A DNA stretch of 64,000 bases from contig NZ_BDAP01000005.1 of assembly GCF_001598915.1 (NCBI RefSeq), positions 248,001 through 312,000 on the forward strand, read 5' to 3'. This document shows, one piece after another, positions 1 to 8,204 of the stretch; within the stretch, counting starts at the first letter, position 1, and every line of letters starts with the position of its first letter. The notes under the pieces were generated by a model. The model did no database searches and had not been told where the DNA came from. It worked only from the letters and a program-made list of their open reading frames with translations. The translations under genes and the position numbers were made by a program. The stretch is from Williamsia muralis NBRC 105860. GTDB taxonomy: Bacteria > Actinomycetota > Actinomycetes > Mycobacteriales > Mycobacteriaceae.

Positions 1-1
1 C

Positions 2-667
2 GGCGGGCTGCTCACCGTGTGGCCGTCGCAGCAGGCCGGATCGCTGCTCGAATACCTGGTTCAGCCCCTGCTCAGTTGGTCCTGGCTCAGCTCGGTGCCG
101 TTGGCCATCTCCGAGCGTCTGCTACCCCGGTCGATGGCCGTGGCGAACGGGCAGTTCCTGGTGACGTCGCTGGATGACTACCGCCGCGCCGGCGGCCACA
201 GCGCGGTTCGCGCCAACATCACCGAGGATCTCGCGTTGGCCCGCCGTTATCGCTCCGCCGGGATGTCGTCGGCGATCCGCAGCGGTCGTGGGGTCGTCTG
301 GTGCCGGATGTACGACGGTGCGGCAGACACCTGGGGCGGATACCGGCGGTGGCTGAGCACCGAGTTCGGAAGCCCTGCCGGCGCGAGCATCGTCGCCTTG
401 GTCGCCGGTGCCGTCTATGTACTGCCGGTGGTGGACCTGGTCCGCGGTCGACGACGGTCCCGTGCGTTGCTGTCGCTGACTGCGGCGTCCGCGTCCCGAA
501 TGGTCGCCCGACATGCCGAAACCGGAGCGCTCAGCCCGGTCGACATCATCTCGGCCATCGCACATCCTGTGTCGACCGCGCTGGCCGTTGCAGCGGTGGG
601 CGACTCACTGCGAGCCCGCCGGCGCGGCACACTCGACTGGAAAGGTCGCGGTCTCACGCCACGCTGA
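2..667 (+). CDS. Family 2 glycosyltransferase, C-terminal part (cut by window edge)
   Basis: The reading frame is open to the left edge, so the start lies outside; about 221 residues are visible. The stretch NGQFLVTSLDDYRRAGGH followed by ITEDLALARRYRSAG is the acceptor/ED region of membrane GT2 enzymes of the CrtQ (carotenoid glycosyltransferase) type. A hydrophobic segment near SIVALVAGAVYVLPVVDLV suggests C-terminal membrane anchoring. A prenyl synthase and a phytoene synthase lie within 5 kb, so a role in glycosylating carotenoids is plausible but inferred. It is convergent with metF, 25 bases away. The GT2 assignment is good; the substrate is uncertain. Confidence 0.7.
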   Translation, partial: GGLLTVWPSQQAGSLLEYLVQPLLSWSWLSSVPLAISERLLPRSMAVANGQFLVTSLDDYRRAGGHSAVRANITEDLALARRYRSAGMSSAIRSGRGVVWCRMYDGAADTWGGYRRWLSTEFGSPAGASIVALVAGAVYVLPVVDLVRGRRRSRALLSLTAASASRMVARHAETGALSPVDIISAIAHPVSTALAVAAVGDSLRARRRGTLDWKGRGLTPR

Positions 668-692
668 TCGACGGGCGGAGCCGGTCGGACTG

Positions 693-1628
693 TCAGGCAG
701 CCATCACGTTCATACCGAGGCGCTCGAGGACCTCGCTGGTGGCCTTGGCGAAGTTGAGACTGCAGAAGTGCAGACACGGCACGCCCTCATCGATCAACCG
801 CTGGGCCATCTCCGTGGCCAGGTCGATCCCGACGGCCCTCACAGCTTCCCGGTTCTCCTCCGAACCGTCGCCCGCCGCCGCGGCGAGCCGCCGGTCGACG
901 GCCTCGGGCAGCACCGATCCCGACAGCTCGACCATCCGCCGGACCGACGCCAGTGACGTGATCGGCATGATCCCGGGGATCAGCGGCTTGGCACCCTGTT
1001 CGGGGTCCATGGCGGTGACCCGGTCGCGCAATCGCAGGAAGTCGTCGACGTCGAAGAACATCTGCGTGATCGAATACTGGGCTCCGGCGCGGAGTTTCGA
1101 CACCAGATACTTGGTGTCGTGGTCGAGGTCCGGCGCGCGGTGATGGCCTTCCGGGAACGACGCGACACCGACGTTGAAGTCGCCGAGTTCTTGCACGAGC
1201 CGCACCAGTTGCTCGGCGTACTCGACGCCCTCGGGGTGCTTGACCCACTCGCCGAGCGGATCACCCGGGGGGTCACCGCGCAACGCGAGGATGTTGGTGA
1301 TGCCCTTGTCCGCGTACCCACCGATCATCGCGCGCAGTTCGGCGACGCTGTGCCCGACCGCTGTCAGGTGCGCCACCGGCAGCAATGTGGTCTCCCGGGC
1401 GAGCTGACCGGTGATACGCAACGTGCGGTCGCGGGTGGACCCGCCCGCCCCGTAGGTCATGGACACAAAAGCGGGACCCATTCGTTCGAAGATCCGCACC
1501 GTACGCCACAGACGCGCCTCGGCCTGCTCATCGCGGGGCGGGTAGAACTCGACCGAAAACGGCACCGGCCCCGGATGTGGCTCGGCCAGCCGCTGCACGA
1601 TCGACGGGTGGGATTGCTGCGAACTCAC
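693..1628 (-). CDS. metF: 5,10-methylenetetrahydrofolate reductase
   Basis: The 311-residue protein reduces methylene-THF to methyl-THF using a flavin cofactor, supplying methyl groups for methionine synthesis. Family motifs are visible: the N-terminal FSVEFYPPRD, SMTYGAGGSTRDRT, LALRGDPPGDP, the FPEGH segment and the C-terminal PCLHFCSLN. Longer in-frame extensions exist upstream, but the GTG at 1628 has a TATGCT hexamer six bases before it, typical of leaderless actinobacterial starts, and gives the usual family length. It is divergent from the prenyl synthase, with 104 bases between. From memory, M. tuberculosis has an unrelated or very divergent gene (Rv2172c) at this spot. Confidence 0.93.
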   Translation of the reverse strand: MSSQQSHPSIVQRLAEPHPGPVPFSVEFYPPRDEQAEARLWRTVRIFERMGPAFVSMTYGAGGSTRDRTLRITGQLARETTLLPVAHLTAVGHSVAELRAMIGGYADKGITNILALRGDPPGDPLGEWVKHPEGVEYAEQLVRLVQELGDFNVGVASFPEGHHRAPDLDHDTKYLVSKLRAGAQYSITQMFFDVDDFLRLRDRVTAMDPEQGAKPLIPGIMPITSLASVRRMVELSGSVLPEAVDRRLAAAAGDGSEENREAVRAVGIDLATEMAQRLIDEGVPCLHFCSLNFAKATSEVLERLGMNVMAA

Positions 1629-1732
1629 CTGACAAGCATACGGTCGGCGCCGTGGTCGAGACCATGTGGTGCCACAGACGTGGTCAACCCGCGACAACAC
1701 GACACGGATCGCGCCACCGCTAAGGTGAAGCC

Positions 1733-2809
1733 GTGGCAATCGAGTACCTGCGCGACGTCCCGATGGCGACCACCGAGTTGTTGCGGCAGGTCTTCGAAGA
1801 TCGCAGGCCCACGGTCACTGCCATCTCCCCGGGTTTCGCCGAGGCGGTGGATGCGATGGAGGCTTTTGTACTGCGCGGCGGCAAACGGGTCCGGCCCACC
1901 TTTGCCTGGGCCGGTTACCGCGCTGCCGGCCCGGCCCGGACACTTCCCGACGAGATGCTGACCGTGTGCGCGGCCCTCGAGCTCGTACAGGCCTGCGCCC
2001 TGATCCACGACGACATCATCGATCGTTCCGACACCCGCCGGGGTCACCCCACCATCCACCGCCAGTTCGAAGAAGGACATCGGGCCGTCGGCTGGCTCGG
2101 CGCGGCGGACCACTACGGCGAAGGCGCGGCCATCCTGCTCGGCGATCTCGCACTCGCCTGGGCGGACGATCTGCTCGCCGGCGCCGGATTCGCCCCCGAC
2201 GTGTTCGGCCAGGTCACACCGGTGTGGTCCGGGATGCGGACAGAGGTACTGGCCGGGCAGCTGCTGGACATCCGGACCGAGGCGTCGGGGGACGAATCCC
2301 CTGCCGCTGCACATCGGGTGATGCGGTTCAAGACGGCGGCGTACACCGTGGAACGGCCGCTGCAGCTCGGCGCCGTGATCGGTGGCGGCGATGACGCCCT
2401 GGTGGATGCTCTGCGCTCGTTCGGCACCGACATCGGCGTGGCGTTCCAGCTTCGCGACGACCTGCTCGGGGTGTTCGGCGATCCGTCGGTGACCGGTAAG
2501 CCGGCAGGCGACGACCTCCTGGCAGGCAAGCGCACCGCACTTCTGGCCGCCGCACTCGATTTCGCCGACACCAACGATCCGGTTGCCGCACAGAAGCTTC
2601 GGGACGGGATCGGGCACGACCTCGGTCCAGCGGACTTGGCGGAGATCACCGGGATCATCGAGAACAGTGGTGCAGTGCAGGCTGTGGAGCAGCAGATCGA
2701 CGGTCTCGTCGCCTCGGCTCTGACGACCTTGGCCGCCAGCAACGCGACCCCGGCCGCCAAATCCGAATTGACGGACCTGGCAACGGCCATGACCCGGCGG
2801 CAGACCTGA
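1733..2809 (+). CDS. idsA2: Polyprenyl (likely geranylgeranyl) diphosphate synthase
   Basis: This 358-residue trans-prenyltransferase condenses IPP with allylic diphosphates. The first Asp-rich motif is IHDDIIDRSDTRRGH and the second is QLRDDLLGVFGD, both intact; the GGKRVRP segment binds pyrophosphate. The GTG start at 1733 follows a TAAGGT hexamer by six bases, suggesting leaderless transcription; an in-frame ATG at 1763 is the alternative. It directly abuts mptA, which overlaps phytoene synthase, so it may act as the crtE of a carotenoid route and also feed polyprenyl phosphate for mannosyl carriers. By position it matches idsA2 (Rv2173). Chain length cannot be fixed from sequence alone. 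Confidence 0.88.
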   Translation: MAIEYLRDVPMATTELLRQVFEDRRPTVTAISPGFAEAVDAMEAFVLRGGKRVRPTFAWAGYRAAGPARTLPDEMLTVCAALELVQACALIHDDIIDRSDTRRGHPTIHRQFEEGHRAVGWLGAADHYGEGAAILLGDLALAWADDLLAGAGFAPDVFGQVTPVWSGMRTEVLAGQLLDIRTEASGDESPAAAHRVMRFKTAAYTVERPLQLGAVIGGGDDALVDALRSFGTDIGVAFQLRDDLLGVFGDPSVTGKPAGDDLLAGKRTALLAAALDFADTNDPVAAQKLRDGIGHDLGPADLAEITGIIENSGAVQAVEQQIDGLVASALTTLAASNATPAAKSELTDLATAMTRRQT

Positions 2810-4366
2810 ATGGCTCGCTCTGACACCTCGCGTCCGCGCACGCCGGTGGGAGACAACATTCGTCGGCTGCGTGAGTTCGGTGCGACGGCGATCGGCGGAT
2901 CCGTCCTGCTCGGTTTCGCCGGATCATTGCTCGTCACCATCGGGAGCTTCGGAGTCGGCGACATCCCGCGGAATCAGACGTCACTGCAGGATCTGGGATT
3001 GTCGTGGCTGTCGTTCGGACACGGGAAAACCCTGGCGGGGATGTCGTTCTGGCTTGGTGTGGCGGTGATGGTGGTCGCGTGGGTGCGCGTGGGTCGCACG
3101 CTCCGCGCCGCCACCCCGACCGACGGCGCCGCCCGCACTGTCGGCTGGGCAGCCATCGCGTGGTCGGCGCCCCTGATGGTCGCCATGCCGCTCTACAGCC
3201 GGGATGTGTACGCGTATCTCGCCCAGGGGGCGTTGTTACGCGACGGATTCAACCCGTATGCCGATGGGCCTGCCGTACAGCCCGGGGCCCTGCTCGACTC
3301 GATGGCCCAGGTATGGGCGACCACCACAGCTCCCTATGGTCCCGCGTTCATGTCGCTCACGGGCGCGGTCACCCGGGTGACCGGCGACGAACCCGTCGTT
3401 GGTGTGCTGGTCATGCGGCTGGTCCTGGTGCCCGGGCTGTTCTTGACGTTGTGGGCGCTTCCGAAGCTGGCCAGGCATTTCGGCACCGACCCCGCTCTGG
3501 CGCTCTGGCTCGCCGTCCTCAATCCTCTTGTGCTGGTGCACCTGGTGGGAGGACCGCACGTCGAGCTGCTGATGATGGGCGTCCTGATCGCCGGGGTCAC
3601 GCTCGTGGTGACACGCAGACACGTTGTCGGCGTCGGCGTTCTCGCACTCGCCATGTCGATCAAGATCACCGCCGGTGTCGCCATCCCCTTCGTGTTGTGG
3701 ATCTGGTTGTCCCACATCCGCGATGAGCGTGACGTCCGGGCCAAGGACGTGGCTCGCGTGCTCGCCTGGATCATCGGGGTGTCCGCGGCCGTCTTCGGAC
3801 TGCTGACGTTGCTCGTCGGCCACGGGTTCGGCTGGCTGCTGGGGCTGACGTGGGCGGCGAAGATCATCAATTGGCTGACAATTCCCACCGCGGTGGCGCA
3901 CCTCATCACTTTTGCCGCATCACCTTTCGCCGCCTTGCCGCTGTTGCCGGTGCTCGAGGTGACGCGCGCGGTGGGGTCGGTTGTCCTGGCGCTCACCCTG
4001 GTGGGTCTCTGGTTGTGGTTCCGACGAGGTGAGCGCGCCGCGGTCACCGGGATGGCGTGGGCCATGCTCGCCGTCCTCTTACTCGAACCGTCCACGCTGC
4101 CCTGGTATTACACCTGGGCGCTTGTGCTGGCTGCCGCCTTCACCATCGAGCGATGGGCAGTCGTGGCCATCGTGTTCTATTCGGTGTTCCTCCTCCAGGT
4201 GTTCGGGCCGGACGACGAGATATTCATGTACAAGCTGACCGATGTGGTTGTCGCCGTTGCCCTCTCGGTACTAGCGGGTTGGTCGTTGATCCGCGAGGAC
4301 CCGTTGCGTCTGCGCCGGGTGACCCGTGGACCCTCCCCGGCCCCCGTCACCGGAACGCCCGCATGA
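2810..4366 (+). CDS. mptA: Alpha-1,6-mannosyltransferase, GT-C type (MptA-like)
   Basis: This 518-residue polytopic membrane protein has a dozen or so hydrophobic segments. It uses polyprenyl-phosphate-mannose to extend the alpha-1,6-mannan backbone of lipomannan/lipoarabinomannan on the outer face of the membrane. Diagnostic stretches are YSRDVYAYLAQGALL with NPYADGPA, APYGPAFM, GGPHVELLMMG and the C-terminal LPWYYTWAL. The ATG follows the stop codon of the prenyl synthase with no gap, and its own stop overlaps the next start as ATGA, so the three genes should be translated together. The position equals Rv2174 (mptA). Confidence 0.88.
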   Translation: MARSDTSRPRTPVGDNIRRLREFGATAIGGSVLLGFAGSLLVTIGSFGVGDIPRNQTSLQDLGLSWLSFGHGKTLAGMSFWLGVAVMVVAWVRVGRTLRAATPTDGAARTVGWAAIAWSAPLMVAMPLYSRDVYAYLAQGALLRDGFNPYADGPAVQPGALLDSMAQVWATTTAPYGPAFMSLTGAVTRVTGDEPVVGVLVMRLVLVPGLFLTLWALPKLARHFGTDPALALWLAVLNPLVLVHLVGGPHVELLMMGVLIAGVTLVVTRRHVVGVGVLALAMSIKITAGVAIPFVLWIWLSHIRDERDVRAKDVARVLAWIIGVSAAVFGLLTLLVGHGFGWLLGLTWAAKIINWLTIPTAVAHLITFAASPFAALPLLPVLEVTRAVGSVVLALTLVGLWLWFRRGERAAVTGMAWAMLAVLLLEPSTLPWYYTWALVLAAAFTIERWAVVAIVFYSVFLLQVFGPDDEIFMYKLTDVVVAVALSVLAGWSLIREDPLRLRRVTRGPSPAPVTGTPA

Positions 4367-5274
4367 TCGGTGACGGGCGACTCGAACCCGCCTACGAGCA
4401 CTGCCGCAAGCTCACCGCCACCCATGGCCGCAGTTACTACCTTGGTACGCAACTGCTCTCGCGGCGACAACGTGCCGGGGTCTACGCGCTTTACGGTTTC
4501 GCGCGCATGGTCGACGACATCGTCGACACGGGATCCGGGCAACACCGACTGTCCGCACTCGACGCGATCGAGGCCGACCTGCACGCGGCCCTGTCCGATC
4601 CGGGACATCTCCCCCGCCGGCCCGAAGTTCAGGCTGTCGCGGACACCATCACCACTTTCGACATCGACCGCCGGTACTTCGACGCGTTCATGCGCTCGAT
4701 GAGGATGGACGTCCCCGACAGCGACATCCACGTCGCGCGGTACCGGACGATGGCTGAACTGCGCGACTACATGTACGGGTCGGCAAGCGTGATCGGATTG
4801 CAGATGTTGCCGATCCTGGGCACGGTGGACGACGGGGATGTCGCCATTGCGCCCGCGCGAGCGCTCGGCGACGCGTTCCAGCTGACCAACTTCATCCGGG
4901 ACGCCGGCGAAGACCTCGATCGCGACCGCATCTATCTACCTACCGACGAACTCGCGATCTTCGGGGTGGACGAATCCATGCTGCGACGGTGCCGCCGCAC
5001 AGGTCAGGTACCGGGTGAACTACGCCGCGCCCTGGCGCATCTGATCGCGGTGACCCGTGCCGAATATCGCCGCGCCGAACCGGGAATCGAGATGCTGTCG
5101 CCGTCGAGCCGGCCGGGCATCCGAGCAGCATTCACCATGTACCGCGCGATCCTCGATGAGGTGGAACGTAGCGGCTACCGGGTACTCACCGAACGCGTGC
5201 GGGTGTCAAAACCGGCCCGCCTCGGTCACGTCGCCCGTGCCGTGAGCACCCGTGGCACGCTTGCCCGGTCCTGA
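4363..5274 (+). CDS. crtB: Phytoene/squalene synthase family, likely phytoene synthase
   Basis: This 303-residue enzyme would join two prenyl diphosphates head to head. Visible motifs are SYYLGTQLL, ALYGFARMVDDIVD (first Asp motif) and QLTNFIRDAGEDLDRDRIYLP (second Asp motif). The ATG at 4363 overlaps the mptA stop by four bases (ATGA); longer in-frame extensions lie inside mptA and are not needed. With a prenyl synthase in the same operon the product is probably C40 phytoene, although squalene-type chemistry cannot be excluded. I do not recall this gene at the mycobacterial version of the locus, so it looks like a lineage insertion. Convergent with the next minus-strand gene. Confidence 0.85.
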   Translation: MIGDGRLEPAYEHCRKLTATHGRSYYLGTQLLSRRQRAGVYALYGFARMVDDIVDTGSGQHRLSALDAIEADLHAALSDPGHLPRRPEVQAVADTITTFDIDRRYFDAFMRSMRMDVPDSDIHVARYRTMAELRDYMYGSASVIGLQMLPILGTVDDGDVAIAPARALGDAFQLTNFIRDAGEDLDRDRIYLPTDELAIFGVDESMLRRCRRTGQVPGELRRALAHLIAVTRAEYRRAEPGIEMLSPSSRPGIRAAFTMYRAILDEVERSGYRVLTERVRVSKPARLGHVARAVSTRGTLARS

Positions 5275-5311
5275 GCGCCGGTACCCGACCGGCCCGATCC
5301 AAACGGACTGG

Positions 5312-5677
5312 TCAGAACGCTTCTGCCTGGGCCCGACGCACCATCTCACGGGCCTGATGCCCGTGCAGTGCCTGAGCCGGGGTGATGTCGAGGTCATCGT
5401 GAGGCGTGAACAGCCACCGCAAGGCCTCGTCGCGGCTGAAGCCGCCGTCGAGGAGGACATCGATGAGCCCGGGAAGATGTTTGGTGATCTCCGGGCCGTC
5501 CAAGAACAGGGCCGGGATGGCCACCTGCCCGTCACGGCGAACCGCCAGCAACTGGTGGTCGGTGATCAGGTTGAGGATCTTGCTGTTCGAGAATCCCATT
5601 CGGGAGGAGACCTGCGACACCGACAACACCTCGACGTCAGCAGGCAGCGTGTCTTCGGAAAGCGGTACGGAACCCAC
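5312..5677 (-). CDS. Rv2175c-like winged-helix DNA-binding protein
   Basis: A protein of about 121 residues. It contains a helix-turn-helix-like segment (LSVSQVSSRMGFSNSKILNLI) followed by the family-specific tail RWLFTPHDDL and LHGHQAREMVRRAQAEAF. The tail closely matches my memory of M. tuberculosis Rv2175c, a substrate of the kinase PknL, and the gene stands divergently beside pknL here as well. The GTG at 5677 is preferred because TACCCT lies seven bases upstream; an earlier in-frame GTG at 5719 would add 14 residues. Expected to be a kinase-controlled DNA-binding protein; its target sites are unknown. Confidence 0.8.
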   Translation of the reverse strand: MGSVPLSEDTLPADVEVLSVSQVSSRMGFSNSKILNLITDHQLLAVRRDGQVAIPALFLDGPEITKHLPGLIDVLLDGGFSRDEALRWLFTPHDDLDITPAQALHGHQAREMVRRAQAEAF

Positions 5678-5823
5678 GGAGACGAGGGTACCCAGGCGAT
5701 GGTCGACGCGTCGAATCACCGGTCCGGGCGCGGGCGCCACACATGTTCCGTGATCTTTTCTCGACACTCCCTCGCTAGGGTGGACTCGTTGTTCGTGTCC
5801 CGCCCTGCCGAGAAAGGCCCAAG

Positions 5824-8061
5824 TTGGTGAACGCCCCGTCCGACGTGTTGCTCGGCGTCCTGATCGAGCGTCGCTATCGGATCGATGCGCTGATCGCCCG
5901 CGGCGGGATGTCGAGTGTGTACCTGGGCATGGATCTGCGCCTCGATCGTCCGGTGGCGGTCAAGGTCATGGATCCGCGTTTCTCGGCCGACCCGCAATTC
6001 CTTGCCCGCCTGGAGTTCGAGGCCCGGTCGGTTGCCCGGCTGAAGGACCCCGGCCTGGTCGCGGTGTACGACCAGGGCGCGGACGGCGACTACGCATTCC
6101 TGGTGATGGAGCTCGTCCAGGGCGGCACCCTGCGCGAGTTGCTGCGTGAGCGCGGACCGATGCCACCCCACGCGGTCACCGCGGTCGCGGCGCCGGTCCT
6201 GGGAGCACTCGGTGCCGCGCATCGCGCCGGGCTGGTGCACCGCGACGTCAAACCCGAGAACGTCCTCATCTCCGACGACGGGGGGGTCAAGGTCGTCGAC
6301 TTCGGGTTGGTCCGGGCGATCGCTGCCGCCGGGATCACCTCCAACAGCGTGATCCTCGGAACAGCTGCCTACCTCTCCCCCGAACAGGTTGAAACCGCGT
6401 CGGCCGATGCTCGTTCCGACGTGTACTCAACCGGCATCCTGGTGTTCGAGATGCTCACCGGCCGAACACCTTTCACGGGCGACACCGCCCTGGGTCTGGC
6501 CTACCAGCGGTTGCACAACGACGTCCCGCCGCCGGGTTCGGTGATCCCGGGTGTGCCCCGCGAGTTCGATGAGTTCGTCCTCACCGCGACCGCACGCAAC
6601 CCTGCGGATCGCTATCGCGACGGACATCACATGCGCGAGGTACTCGACGAGATCGCGGACGATCTGCAACTGCCCGCGTTCACCGTCCCGGCGCCGACCC
6701 GCTCCGCCGAACGCGAGACCATGGTCGCGTTCCGCGACCGCCAGCAACACCGTCCCGGCGCCGCCGTCGACCCGGACCTCACCGACCCGTTGCCGGCCAG
6801 AGCCGCCGCGCAACCAGACGTCCGTAATCCGACTCGTGTGCAGACACTTCCACCGGACACCCGGCATCCCGAAGGGCACGGACCGCCTCAACCGCCGACG
6901 CCCCCACCCGCATACGCCCAGGGCCCGCCGCCCGGCTCGCCCATGTTGCTGTCGCATGCCACCGAGTTCGAGGAACGCCGGCGCAAGTCGCGCCGCAATG
7001 CGCTGATCTGGGTGCTCGTGGTGGTGCTGCTCGCCGCGACGCTCGGCGTCGCCGGATGGTGGCTCGGGTCGGGTCGCTTCACCACCGTTCCGGAATTGAA
7101 CGGGATGGACCGCGTGGCAGCGACCGAGGCGATCGAAGACGCCGGACTCGACGTGGTGGACAAGCCGACTTACGACAACGAGCTGCCCGTCGACCAGGTG
7201 ATGGCCGTCGAGCCCGCGCCCGGCACGCGCGTCAGCAGATTCTCGGACGTCGATCTGTCGTATTCGGTGGGACAGCCCAAAGTCCCAGACCTCTCCTCGG
7301 GTGATCCGCTCGCCGTGGTCGAGAAACGTCTGCGCGACCGCACTCTCACACCCGTGGTTGCACGCCAGCAGTACAGCGCCACCGCGCCGAAGGGCTCGGT
7401 GGTCTCACTCAGTCCCAGTTCGGGCACCACGGTTGCGGTCGGCAGTGAAGTGCAGATCATCACCAGCAGAGGCCCCGAGCCGATCTCGGTGCCCGATGTG
7501 ACGGGACGCGATCAGGACGACGCCACCGCACTGCTCAAGACGGCGAAACTCAAGGCCGGCACCGTCCGCAAGGAGTTCAGCCCGGATGTCGACGGCGGCA
7601 AGGTGATCGGTACCGACCCCGGCGCGGGCACACTCGCGGAGCCGGGCAGCACCGTCACACTCGTGGTGTCCGACGCGATCAAGGTGCCGGACCTGTCCGG
7701 CAAGACCCCCGACGAGGCGAGGCGGGTCCTGCAAGACGCGGGGCTGATCGCGCAAGACGGCGGCACGTCCACCGACGGTGACGCGAAGGCGGGCACCATC
7801 ACCACGGCCAGCCCCGCCTTCGGGGCGCGGGTGGACCCTCGTGACCCGGTCGTGCGCATCTTCGTATCCGACGGCGTCGATGTCCCGAACGTCACCGGCG
7901 ACACGGTCGGGACCGCGAAGAGCAAACTCGAGGCGGCCGGCCTCTCCGTGGACAGCCGGGGCCTGACGCGCTCGAGTGTGTCGCTCGTGGTCGGGCAGAA
8001 TCCGGGTGGCGGTACCCGGGTGAAGCAGGGCAGTACGGTTCAGATCACCTCGTTCCCCTGA
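5824..8061 (+). CDS. pknL: PknL-type serine/threonine kinase with five PASTA repeats
   Basis: This 745-residue membrane kinase has a catalytic domain at about 18-280: glycine loop ARGGMSSVY, Lys47 in AVKVMD, HRDVKPENV with catalytic Asp141, DFG at 159-161 and the APE-equivalent SPEQ. A Pro-rich juxtamembrane stretch (about 285-390) precedes one membrane segment (393-415). Five tandem PASTA units follow, beginning near VPEL, VPDLSS, VPDVTG, VPDLSG and VPNVTG. PASTA domains sense muropeptides or lipid II, so this should couple wall status to phosphorylation. The start is TTG 5824 or GTG 5827, behind GAAAGG. M. tuberculosis PknL, from memory, lacks PASTA repeats. Divergent from its likely substrate gene. 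Confidence 0.93.
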   Translation: MVNAPSDVLLGVLIERRYRIDALIARGGMSSVYLGMDLRLDRPVAVKVMDPRFSADPQFLARLEFEARSVARLKDPGLVAVYDQGADGDYAFLVMELVQGGTLRELLRERGPMPPHAVTAVAAPVLGALGAAHRAGLVHRDVKPENVLISDDGGVKVVDFGLVRAIAAAGITSNSVILGTAAYLSPEQVETASADARSDVYSTGILVFEMLTGRTPFTGDTALGLAYQRLHNDVPPPGSVIPGVPREFDEFVLTATARNPADRYRDGHHMREVLDEIADDLQLPAFTVPAPTRSAERETMVAFRDRQQHRPGAAVDPDLTDPLPARAAAQPDVRNPTRVQTLPPDTRHPEGHGPPQPPTPPPAYAQGPPPGSPMLLSHATEFEERRRKSRRNALIWVLVVVLLAATLGVAGWWLGSGRFTTVPELNGMDRVAATEAIEDAGLDVVDKPTYDNELPVDQVMAVEPAPGTRVSRFSDVDLSYSVGQPKVPDLSSGDPLAVVEKRLRDRTLTPVVARQQYSATAPKGSVVSLSPSSGTTVAVGSEVQIITSRGPEPISVPDVTGRDQDDATALLKTAKLKAGTVRKEFSPDVDGGKVIGTDPGAGTLAEPGSTVTLVVSDAIKVPDLSGKTPDEARRVLQDAGLIAQDGGTSTDGDAKAGTITTASPAFGARVDPRDPVVRIFVSDGVDVPNVTGDTVGTAKSKLEAAGLSVDSRGLTRSSVSLVVGQNPGGGTRVKQGSTVQITSFP

Positions 8062-8125
8062 GGTTGCCCGACCGGCGAACATGCCCGGTCTCCTTCGATT
8101 GGCCCGGTGTGATGTGATTGCCGGT

Positions 8126-8196
8126 GACACGGGGTGCCGAACACGTCGGCTGAGATCAGACCCGCTGTACCTGACCAGGTAATGCTGGCGGAGGGA
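8126..8196 (+). promoter_or_regulatory. TPP riboswitch (THI element)
   Basis: The conserved thiamine pyrophosphate aptamer blocks appear in order: CGGGGTGC at 8130-8137, GGCTGAGATCAGACCCG at 8148-8164, ACCTGA at 8169-8174, CCAG-GTAATG-CTGG hairpin at 8175-8188 and GCGGAGGGA at the 3' end. The GGAGGG at 8190-8195 is both the closing part of the aptamer and the only good ribosome site for the next gene. Ligand binding should therefore hide the ribosome site and switch off translation. Confidence 0.9.
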
Positions 8197-8204
8197 TGTC
8201 CATC

